From: Muricauda sp. MAR_2010_75
GTDB taxonomy: Bacteria > Bacteroidota > Bacteroidia > Flavobacteriales > Flavobacteriaceae
Length of the DNA: 64,000 nt
NCBI RefSeq assembly: GCF_000745185.1
Contig: NZ_JQNJ01000001.1
Location: 3,020,501-3,084,500, forward strand
Direction of reading: 5' to 3'
Part shown: positions 53,497 through 60,440 of the stretch, one piece after another
Position numbering within the stretch: the stretch's first letter is position 1
Layout: each line of letters opens with the position of its first letter
Made by a program: the position numbers and the translations under genes
Notes under the pieces: model-generated
What the model saw: the letters and a program-made list of their open reading frames with translations, nothing else
Database searches by the model: none
What the model was told of the DNA's origin: nothing

Positions 53497-55449
53497 TTAC
53501 TCACCAAGTGACCAACTAAGCTCTATATTGGAATTGGCAGGGGAGACCCTCACATATCCCTGCATTTCTTGGTGCAGTGCAGAACAGAAATCAGTACAAT
53601 AGAATGGCCATACACCCACTTGCTTGGGTTCCCAAACCGAGGTCTTGGTCTGTCCAGGCATGATTAAAAGCTCGGAGGTATTCTGTCCTATCATTGCAAA
53701 ACCGTGTGGTACATCAAAATCCTGTTCATGGTTGGTGATATGGAAATACACCTTGTCGCCGACTTTAATACCCTCAATGTTATCTGGGGTAAAGTGGCTT
53801 CGGATGGTGGACATATACACATGCACCTCGTTTCCTTCGCGTACCACTTTGGAGCCAGTAGGTGAGGTTACGGCATAGGGGTGCTTGTTCTCGTCCAACC
53901 GATAGATTTTCTGTGATTTTGGTGCCAACAGTTCGGCAGGGCAACCTGCGGCATAGTGTGGTTCACCATGGGTTGGGAAATCATAGATCAGTTCCATTTT
54001 GTCCCCAGAGATGTCATAGATCTGTGCGGAGTGCTCCATTTCGGGTCCGGTGGGCAAATAACGGTCCTTGGTGATCTTGTTCATGGCCACCACATACTTA
54101 CCGAATGGTTTTCTGGAGTTTCCTCCAGGAATCATCAAGTGTCCTACGGAATAGTAGGTGGGCTTTCTATCGATAACTTCCCATGTGCCCAACTCCCATT
54201 TTACAACCTCCGAAGAGATAAAGAAAGTAGTGTAGGCATTTCCTTTACCGTCAAACTCGGTATGAAGGGGGCCTAGGCCTCCACTTTTAACCTGTCCGGC
54301 CAGAACATCTTCAAATTTAAGAATGGGAATGCCGTAGGCTTCGCCGTCAAATTTTTCACCTTCGATGGCCGCAATCATTTTATCAAAGGAATGTACGGTC
54401 AAGTCAGCGGAAAGTTTACCATTTCCAATAATATACTGCCCAGTGGGGTCCACATCACAACCGTGTGGTGATTTTGGCGTTGGTAAAAAATATACAGCAC
54501 CGGGAACCTTTAAAGGATCTACGGTCAATACTTCTTTTTTCATAGTGGTGGTTGCAGTATGTGTCCCTTCATCATACACATTGTGTGCATAATTGGCGGG
54601 CATTTTGGTGCCTCCACCATTATTTACATACTCCTCAATTTTCTTCCAATTTACCGCAGCAATAAAATCCTTGTCGTTTTGTGATGCGTTCACTTCTTGT
54701 AAGGTGTGCGCTTCCTCTGTGTTATAGGTGGTAAAGAAGAACCAACCATGGGATTTACCCCTTCCCGGGTGTGAAAGATCATAGTTAAATCCGGGCATCA
54801 ACAGTTGGAATTTCAAATCCATGTGCCCGTGTTCAGGATCTACACTAATGAATGACAATGATCCCTTAAAGTTGCTCTTGTATTCATTTATGGGCATGTC
54901 CCTTTGCGGGATGGGAACGGAGAATCGGGTACCCGCCACCACATACTCAGTATTTTCCGTAATGAAAGAGGAACTGTGGTTACCGGCACTGTTGGGCACT
55001 TCGATGATTTCTTCGGTTTCAAAAGTGCTTAGATTGATACGGGCAATCCTTGGCGTGTTGTTACCATTTATAAATATCCACCGTCCATCCAATTCTCCAT
55101 TGGTCTGTGAAATATCGGGGTGGTGGGCATCGTCCCAGGGCACAAATCCGTGGGAGGTGTTCAACATGGGCTTGGTTTCTTCGGAATAGCCATACCCAGA
55201 GGTAGGGAATTGGGAAAATACAGGTATTTCCTTGAACATTCTTCCTGATGGTAATCCGTAAACGGTAAGGTTTCCGCTATAACCTCCGGATAAGAAGGCA
55301 TAGTATTCGTCTTGTTCCCCTGGGGCAACATACACTTTTTCGGCGGCACTGGACGACAGCGCCCCGTTCGAACTTTGGTTTTGCTGGCCACAGGAAACCA
55401 GCATCAGCGCTGCTCCTACGGACATCATAAAATGGTTATAGATTTTCAT
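53497..55449 (-). CDS. nosZ: Nitrous oxide reductase, clade II (Sec-dependent)
   Basis: 650 residues. It reduces N2O to N2 in the periplasm. The N-terminus has a Sec/lipoprotein-type signal (MLVSCGQQ) and no twin-arginine motif, marking clade II. A seven-bladed propeller supplies His ligands of CuZ, beginning with DDAHHPD (His109, His110). The C-terminal cupredoxin domain carries the complete CuA site CTDFCSALHQEM (Cys618, Cys622, His626, Met629). All key residues visible are intact, so the enzyme should be active. It follows cytochrome c and fasciclin genes, and downstream are nosL, nosD, nosF and nosY. Confidence 0.97.
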   Translation of the reverse strand: MKIYNHFMMSVGAALMLVSCGQQNQSSNGALSSSAAEKVYVAPGEQDEYYAFLSGGYSGNLTVYGLPSGRMFKEIPVFSQFPTSGYGYSEETKPMLNTSHGFVPWDDAHHPDISQTNGELDGRWIFINGNNTPRIARINLSTFETEEIIEVPNSAGNHSSSFITENTEYVVAGTRFSVPIPQRDMPINEYKSNFKGSLSFISVDPEHGHMDLKFQLLMPGFNYDLSHPGRGKSHGWFFFTTYNTEEAHTLQEVNASQNDKDFIAAVNWKKIEEYVNNGGGTKMPANYAHNVYDEGTHTATTTMKKEVLTVDPLKVPGAVYFLPTPKSPHGCDVDPTGQYIIGNGKLSADLTVHSFDKMIAAIEGEKFDGEAYGIPILKFEDVLAGQVKSGGLGPLHTEFDGKGNAYTTFFISSEVVKWELGTWEVIDRKPTYYSVGHLMIPGGNSRKPFGKYVVAMNKITKDRYLPTGPEMEHSAQIYDISGDKMELIYDFPTHGEPHYAAGCPAELLAPKSQKIYRLDENKHPYAVTSPTGSKVVREGNEVHVYMSTIRSHFTPDNIEGIKVGDKVYFHITNHEQDFDVPHGFAMIGQNTSELLIMPGQTKTSVWEPKQVGVWPFYCTDFCSALHQEMQGYVRVSPANSNIELSWSLGE

Positions 55450-55480
55450 TGTTTTAGGATTTATTCGTTTTTAGTATTAG

Positions 55481-56062
55481 TTATTGCGTAGGGGGTAGGA
55501 TGACTTTATCCACCACATGGACAATGCCGTTCCCAGCTGGTACACTGGCAATTATTTTAGCGCCGCCCACGAAGACATCATCACCCTTCACTTCCACGGG
55601 TACGCTTTGATCATTGGCCTGTCCCAGCTTTTTGAAGTTTTTCAAAAACTCCTTGGTATACTTTCCAGGGGTTACGTGGTATTTAAGGATGTTTGCCAAG
55701 GCATCCTTATTTTCGGGTTTCAACAAATCTTCCACGGTACCTTCAGGTAAGGCATCAAAAGCTTCATTGGTAGGAGCGAATACCATTAATGGACCAGCGT
55801 TGACCAACACATTTTCCAATTTTGCGGCTTGTACGGCAGTGACCAACGTACTGTGGTCGGGCGATCCAATGGCTATCTGCAATACATTGGGCGTGGATTC
55901 ATCGTCCTCTATAAAGGCTTGTCCCTTGCTATACTCCGAGGAAATTGAAGATTCGCTCGGACTTGTGTCATTTGTTTCATTTTGAGGCCCTTTTTTACAG
56001 CTGCTTAGAATCATAAGCAGTGCAAACAGCCCTGTCATACTGAGTTTAATGGTTGATCTCAT
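55481..56062 (-). CDS. Fasciclin-domain lipoprotein
   Basis: About 193 residues from the ATG at 56062; a longer reading to 56227 runs inside the cytochrome gene. Lipobox SSC (Cys22). One FAS1 domain (about 58-193) shows H1-type DHSTLVTAVQAAKLENVL, LMVFAPTNEAFDALP and the H2-type NGIVHVVDKVILPP. FAS1 domains mediate adhesion or protein contacts; here, between a cytochrome c and NosZ, a role as partner or scaffold in electron delivery is possible. It starts five bases after the cytochrome stop. Confidence 0.88.
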   Translation of the reverse strand: MRSTIKLSMTGLFALLMILSSCKKGPQNETNDTSPSESSISSEYSKGQAFIEDDESTPNVLQIAIGSPDHSTLVTAVQAAKLENVLVNAGPLMVFAPTNEAFDALPEGTVEDLLKPENKDALANILKYHVTPGKYTKEFLKNFKKLGQANDQSVPVEVKGDDVFVGGAKIIASVPAGNGIVHVVDKVILPPTQ

Positions 56063-56067
56063 AACGG

Positions 56068-56580
56068 TTATTTTAAGGTTCTGAAATATTCGAGAATAGC
56101 TCGTGCTTGATCTTCGGTCAACCCTTGATTGGACATGGGCGACCCGTTGAACTCTTGGAGCAGGTCTTTGGCCAATGGATCCTGTTGTACCATTTCCTGT
56201 GGGTTCAAGATCATGTTCATGACCCATTCCGGGGTTCTTCTTTCTAAAATTCCATTGGGAGGTGGGCCGATGAATTTTTTACCAATTCTATGGCAGGCCA
56301 AGCACATTTGGTCATAAACCCCTTTTCCGCTTGCCGCCAAAGTTTGGTCAATTTCAGGGGCCAATTCAACGGACTTGATGGGGCCGACTCCCTTAGTGGT
56401 CATATCAACACGTTCGGAAGCCTTTACTTCATTGGAGGTGTTTGTCTCCACAGGCTGTTCGGTTTCGGCTTTTTTCCGTTGTACACTAAAGCCTTCCTCT
56501 TTTTTTTCCTCTTTCTTTCCTCCGCAACCCATAATAATGAGGGCAAAGAGAAGGGCTATTCCTTTTATTATTGTTTTCAT
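56068..56580 (-). CDS. Mono-haem cytochrome c lipoprotein, candidate NosZ electron donor
   Basis: 170 residues, lipobox IMGC (Cys19), then a charged, low-complexity linker (about 20-75). A class I cytochrome c domain follows with haem site CLACH (93-97) and a probable axial Met in GSPMSNQG. It probably carries electrons to CuA of NosZ. It is the first gene of the cytochrome c-fasciclin-nosZ unit, downstream of an FNR-like site and a TAnnTTTG box. Confidence 0.9.
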   Translation of the reverse strand: MKTIIKGIALLFALIIMGCGGKKEEKKEEGFSVQRKKAETEQPVETNTSNEVKASERVDMTTKGVGPIKSVELAPEIDQTLAASGKGVYDQMCLACHRIGKKFIGPPPNGILERRTPEWVMNMILNPQEMVQQDPLAKDLLQEFNGSPMSNQGLTEDQARAILEYFRTLK

Positions 56581-56606
56581 GACATAATTGGTTAAAAATT
56601 ATGCCT

Positions 56607-56614
56607 CAAAAGTA
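56607..56614 (-). promoter_or_regulatory. Candidate -7 box of the cytochrome c-nosZ operon
   Basis: CAAAAGTA on the + strand reads TACTTTTG on the minus strand, an exact TAnnTTTG match 27-34 bases before the cytochrome c start. No good -33 TTTG is seen at the usual distance, which suits an activator-dependent promoter. Confidence 0.5.
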
Positions 56615-56636
56615 TGCAGTGGTCTAAACCTATAAC

Positions 56637-56650
56637 ATGATATAAGTCAT
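56637..56650. promoter_or_regulatory. FNR/CRP-like site before the cytochrome c-nosZ operon
   Basis: ATGATATAAGTCAT contains TGA-N6-TCA, the core spacing of CRP/FNR-family sites. Its centre is about 33 bases upstream of the centre of the candidate -7 box, which places it near -41, the class II activator position. Seen: symmetry and spacing. Inferred: FNR-type control by oxygen or NO. Confidence 0.45.
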
Positions 56651-56655
56651 AAAAA

Positions 56656-56669
56656 GGATAAAAATGTCT
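56656..56669. promoter_or_regulatory. Candidate Rrf2 operator between cytochrome c and the second rrf2 gene
   Basis: GGATAAAAATGTCT fits RGAYAAAAWTGTCY and shares GATAAAAATGTC with the site at 47746. It covers the alternative ATG at 56664, which supports the downstream start at 56697 for the Rrf2 gene. From this place it could act on both divergent units. Confidence 0.55.
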
Positions 56670-56696
56670 TTTAATCTTTGTTATGATAAAACTGTC

Positions 56697-57128
56697 ATGC
56701 TTTCCAATTCATCCAAATATGCCATAAAAGGAGTCCTCTATTTAGCATTGAACTCCGATAGCGACCATAAGATCATGGTCAGGGATATTTTTGAGGTAGT
56801 GCATGTCCCGGAAGCCTATCTGGCCAAATTGCTACAAGAACTTTCCCGGCATGGTATTATTTCCTCCACTAGGGGACCTCGGGGAGGGTTTTATTTGAGT
56901 GAGGATGATCGAAAACGGACCTTAATGGATATTGTAAAGGTCATTGATGGGGAAAAGCGCGTGAATTCATGTGTCATGGGTATCAAGGATTGTGATATGA
57001 GCAATCCATGCGTGCTTCACAAACTTGTGGGCTCCAACAAATCCAAGTTTATTACCGTGCTTGAAAGCACGACCATTTTGGATTTGATCGAGGGAAAACA
57101 GGATATCGAGGAGTTTTTCCCATTGTAG
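56697..57128 (+). CDS. Rrf2-family regulator with iron-sulfur cysteines (second copy)
   Basis: About 143 residues from the ATG at 56697, giving the family-typical opening SSKYAIKGVLYLAL. A winged helix-turn-helix is followed by GPRGGFYL and three Cys at 92, 99 and 105 (NSCVMGIKDCDMSNPCVLH), the same spacing as in the 47267 gene. It is probably a cluster-binding NO, oxygen or iron-sulfur sensor and divergent from the nosZ operon. The two regulators are similar but clearly distinct; they may recognise the same operator. Confidence 0.9.
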   Translation: MLSNSSKYAIKGVLYLALNSDSDHKIMVRDIFEVVHVPEAYLAKLLQELSRHGIISSTRGPRGGFYLSEDDRKRTLMDIVKVIDGEKRVNSCVMGIKDCDMSNPCVLHKLVGSNKSKFITVLESTTILDLIEGKQDIEEFFPL

Positions 57129-57189
57129 TGCCTTTCCTCAATATTCATTTCCCTTAAAAAAACTTGATGGTTGTTTTAGACTTAAAGGA

Positions 57190-57567
57190 TTAGCATGCGT
57201 TGGTGCCAGTTCTGGGGTTTGGATAATTGTCCGATTGGTCCTCAATGGTCTCATCGAGGCATACAAAATCTTTTTCCAGCAGCAGTGACAGTTGCTTTCC
57301 ATTGGGTAGGTCCATGGTGCCACTAAAACCAACCCTATCCGATGTAGCCCAATCAGACCGTTCCACATCAGAAAGGAATAAGGTTATGGTATTTTCCTCA
57401 AAAGAAGCCTCCAAAGCATCAATACCTTTTTTTGCTTTTAGCATGTAGGTGAACACGGAATTGCCAAAATCCGTGGTTTCCTTGTAAGACCCTGTTTTGC
57501 AAAAGGTTTCTACTTCGGTCTTGGTCAATCTATATCGGATTGAATTTCCTTTTATCCTAATTTTCAT
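57190..57567 (-). CDS. Small soluble protein, DUF7009-like
   Basis: 125 residues without signal peptide. MKIRIKGNSIRYRLTKTEVE, then a beta-rich middle and a C-terminal CLDETIEDQSDNYPNPRT with three Cys overall. It resembles small conserved Bacteroidota proteins I recall as DUF7009; this recollection cannot be checked here. It lies 11 bases after the nitrate sensor kinase and is the last gene of the nirB-to-kinase run, so a link to nitrite or nitrate metabolism is suggested. Confidence 0.7.
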   Translation of the reverse strand: MKIRIKGNSIRYRLTKTEVETFCKTGSYKETTDFGNSVFTYMLKAKKGIDALEASFEENTITLFLSDVERSDWATSDRVGFSGTMDLPNGKQLSLLLEKDFVCLDETIEDQSDNYPNPRTGTNAC

Positions 57568-57578
57568 ACCCTTTTTAT

Positions 57579-59414
57579 TTACTGTTCCACTTCTTGTAGT
57601 GTTTCACCGAGATGGTAATTTATGGTAACTCGGGTTCCCTCTCCTGGTGTTGAATTGATGAAAAGCCTTCCGTTAATATAACTGATTCGTTCCCTCATAA
57701 AAAACACGCCCATACCACCCTCACTACTGTTTTTTGGTGGTTTGTCCAGAATGGTTGGATCAAACCCCTTTCCATCATCATCAATCACCACGCTCAACAA
57801 GTTGCCCGTAAGGTTAATGGTCACCAAAATGTAATTGGCATCCGCATATTTTATGGCATTGTTCACCGCCTCTTGGGTAACTCTATAAATATTGGTCTCG
57901 GCCAATGAATCAAAACGGATATTCTCCTCTGCCTTGTTTTCAAATAAAATGTTTTTTCCCGTTAATTTACTCAGTTCTGAGGTCATTTTTTGCAAAGCGG
58001 GAAAGATTCCGTGATCGCCCAGTTCAGGTGGTGTAAGGTTAAAAGTAGCGGTTCGTACCCCTTTGATGAGGTCTGATGTGAGACTTTTTAGGTAATCAAT
58101 TTTCTCCTTGGTCTTTTCCTTGTTCTTTAGGTTTATGGATTCTATGTTGAACCGCAAGGCCGTAAGCATCTGTCCAATGCCATCGTGAATGTCCTTGGCA
58201 ATTCGCTTACGCTCTTCTTCTTGGCCTTCAACGATAAGACTGGCCTGCAATTGCTTTTGTCGCATTCGGTCCTCATAATTCTGAAGCGTGAGTTGTTCCA
58301 CTTTTTTCTGGTTGTTCATACGCTCGGTGATGTCCGAGCACAACAACAATACGCTTTGTTTTAAACTGGATGGGTGCATGGGAATTATGGACATGTCCAA
58401 CCAAAGTTTTTTCCCAGCTTTGGTATTTATCTCAATTTCCTCGGTCCGAATACTTTTACGAGGCTTGGTCAAAATTTCATTTAGGTACTGTCGTTGCCCC
58501 TCATCCACCGTTAAAATCTCGGATAAGTGTGCATTTGGCTGAATGTTGGTTTCTTCCAGAAGCGTCAGGAACTTTTTGCTGATGAAAACAACGGAACCAT
58601 CGCTACGGGCACTGGCAAAAAGAGCGGCATTGTCAATCACAAAGTTGAGTTCCTTTAACTCTTGAAGGGATTTTTCCTTTTCTTCGAATATTTTCTTGAT
58701 TTCCTTGGCATCTTGATCTGATCGTAATTTACTTTTTACCAAATCCCGGATAGTTTCCCTAATTTGGATGGAAAGCGGCCTAAAGATAAAGAGCACTTCC
58801 AAGACCAAAATCAGTAGTGAAAAGGCCAACAACAAATACTCCTTCACCTTCAAATTCTGTAGCTGTTCCTTGCTGATGGCGTCATATTCGTTCACAATGG
58901 CATCCATTTTTTCAAGAAAGGGCGCCTCGTTGGCCAATAAAATGCTCAACTGAGCCTGATTTTCTAATGAGTCCTGCTCCGATAGCATAAGCTCCACGGC
59001 AGTGACCATGGCACTGTGGTGTATGGAGAGCTCCTTAAAATGCTGAAGTATGGCTTCATTTTTCTCTTTGGGAAGTCCAATACTGTCATTTCCCATTTGA
59101 AGCCCTTCATGGGATGTCTTCCATACATAAAGGGTGTTTTTTAGCTTATCCAGAAGCTCCTGTTGCTCGTCTTTTCCAAGATTCCCCTGATTGAGCAGCA
59201 AGGCTTCCTTGACCAATTTTTGACTATAGGCCCGTTGGCGACCTGCCACATTGATCACACGTGAATCACTTAATTGGGAATTAAGGTGTTGTTGTATCAG
59301 GATTTGGGCAATGATAACAGTAAAGGCAATGGCGGAAAGGGCCAATACGTACCATTTTCGGATTCTCAAAAATGTTGAGACATCCAATGCTTGCTGCTGA
59401 TTGCTCCTTTTCAT
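57579..59414 (-). CDS. NarX/NarQ-like nitrate-sensing histidine kinase with PAS domain
   Basis: 611 residues. Two membrane helices (about 21-41 and 193-211) enclose a periplasmic four-helix sensor with a P-box-like NVAGRQRAYSQK at residues 55-66, as in NarX/NarQ and PilJ-type nitrate sensors. Then come a PAS domain (about 255-365) and a HisKA_3 dimerisation domain with His410 in RIAKDIHDGIGQM. A HATPase domain (NNAIKYADAN, DDGKGFDP, GMGVFFMRERI) ends it. Its expected partner is a NarL-type response regulator, which is not in the window. It should sense nitrate or nitrite in the periplasm and control nirBD, cobA or nos genes. Confidence 0.9.
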   Translation of the reverse strand: MKRSNQQQALDVSTFLRIRKWYVLALSAIAFTVIIAQILIQQHLNSQLSDSRVINVAGRQRAYSQKLVKEALLLNQGNLGKDEQQELLDKLKNTLYVWKTSHEGLQMGNDSIGLPKEKNEAILQHFKELSIHHSAMVTAVELMLSEQDSLENQAQLSILLANEAPFLEKMDAIVNEYDAISKEQLQNLKVKEYLLLAFSLLILVLEVLFIFRPLSIQIRETIRDLVKSKLRSDQDAKEIKKIFEEKEKSLQELKELNFVIDNAALFASARSDGSVVFISKKFLTLLEETNIQPNAHLSEILTVDEGQRQYLNEILTKPRKSIRTEEIEINTKAGKKLWLDMSIIPMHPSSLKQSVLLLCSDITERMNNQKKVEQLTLQNYEDRMRQKQLQASLIVEGQEEERKRIAKDIHDGIGQMLTALRFNIESINLKNKEKTKEKIDYLKSLTSDLIKGVRTATFNLTPPELGDHGIFPALQKMTSELSKLTGKNILFENKAEENIRFDSLAETNIYRVTQEAVNNAIKYADANYILVTINLTGNLLSVVIDDDGKGFDPTILDKPPKNSSEGGMGVFFMRERISYINGRLFINSTPGEGTRVTINYHLGETLQEVEQ

Positions 59415-59441
59415 TGTTTTATATCCAAATTAGGTAGTGCA

Positions 59442-60032
59442 CTAATCTGACAGCGCTTTTGAGACCAAGGCGGAGCCTCTATCGGAAAAAGACAGTGCCA
59501 AGGCAGCTGCATGGCCCTTTGGCGACATTTTTTTCCATGTTTTCTGTATGATGGAGATTATTTTATCATCATCGTGTTTTGCGAGAAAGGGCTCGTAGTA
59601 ATATTTTAAAAAAACCAAGCATATCACATCTTCCAAGGTTTGGGTTTCTTCATCTTTCTTCAATTGCTTTTTTAGGAGCAAAAAACTGACCCGATCTATA
59701 ATTTCTTGGTCGTAGCCTACTTTTTGTAATAGGGCAGTGGCCTTTTCGGCATGGAACTTTTTCAGGTCTTGTCGCCATTTGAGGTACCCCACCCGGTTCA
59801 TTTCATAGGATTCCCTCGGTATTTCCCATCTGCATATGTGCTGGCAACGGGCGGTAAGCCGCAGTGCTTCAGAGGCATTGGGCTCAAACTCGTTCAGAAT
59901 ATCCGTCATTCGCACAGCGTACAAAAGCTCTTTGGGATACTCTTTCCCTTCAAAAACTTCCTTGTTGGGGTCTTGTGCATTGGCCCCATCAAACAACTTG
60001 AACGCTTCTGAAAGTTTTTTGGACATGCCCAT
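59442..60032 (-). CDS. DUF4202-family protein
   Basis: About 196 residues from the ATG at 60032 (60026 is equally good); a longer reading to 60089 overlaps nirD. The family opening KLFDGANAQDPN is present, with ELLYAVRMTDIL, ARCQHICRWEIPRESYEMNR and KGHAAALALSF. The His-containing CQHICRW stretch and helical content recall HD-domain-like or metal-binding proteins, but no activity is known. DUF4202 genes are often near nitrite or sulfite assimilation genes; here it follows nirD and precedes the nitrate sensor. Confidence 0.85.
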   Translation of the reverse strand: MGMSKKLSEAFKLFDGANAQDPNKEVFEGKEYPKELLYAVRMTDILNEFEPNASEALRLTARCQHICRWEIPRESYEMNRVGYLKWRQDLKKFHAEKATALLQKVGYDQEIIDRVSFLLLKKQLKKDEETQTLEDVICLVFLKYYYEPFLAKHDDDKIISIIQKTWKKMSPKGHAAALALSFSDRGSALVSKALSD

Positions 60033-60051
60033 ATATATTGGTTTTTTAAAG

Positions 60052-60429
60052 CTATTCAGAAAAACCAAGATAAACAAAGCCATTTTCAACTTTTACGGGA
60101 AAAGTGGCAATTGAGGGCAGGTTCCCGTTGAGATTTTCGCCTGTTTCCAAAGAGAACGTTTTTTTGTGCATGGGGCAGGCTACTTTTGCTATCCCGTCCG
60201 CGTCACCGATCATGCCACGGCTCAAGACCATTTCCATTTTGTGCGGACATAAGTTTTGACAAGCATACCATTTTTGCTTTCGTTTAAAATGATACACGGC
60301 AATTTGTTTGTCCTTGTATTTGACGCAGGCTCCGCCATTTTCTGGTATGTCCCGTTCATGGCAGGCTTTGAACCAAACGGTTACCTTTTCCAAAGCAACG
60401 GGAGCGTACTGTTGAAACAGTGTTTCCAT
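60052..60429 (-). CDS. nirD: Nitrite reductase (NADH) small subunit, Rieske type
   Basis: About 125 residues from the ATG at 60429; the upstream ATG at 60453 overlaps nirB. The Rieske fold is complete with both ligand pairs: Cys61-Pro-His63 (CQNLCPHK) and Cys85-x2-His88 (VACPMHKK), so a [2Fe-2S] cluster can be expected. The NirD of E. coli lacks these ligands. It pairs with NirB to reduce nitrite to ammonium in the cytoplasm using NADH. Confidence 0.9.
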   Translation of the reverse strand: METLFQQYAPVALEKVTVWFKACHERDIPENGGACVKYKDKQIAVYHFKRKQKWYACQNLCPHKMEMVLSRGMIGDADGIAKVACPMHKKTFSLETGENLNGNLPSIATFPVKVENGFVYLGFSE

Positions 60430-60440
60430 TTTATTTGTGT

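Noticed and set aside
53862..55189. Open frames on the + strand opposite nosZ
   Set aside because: They lack family resemblance, signal sequences or spacing as genes and lie wholly opposite a well-supported gene.
55481..56227. Longer start for the fasciclin gene at 56227
   Set aside because: The extra 55 residues run inside the cytochrome c gene and hide a clean lipoprotein signal that starts at 56062.
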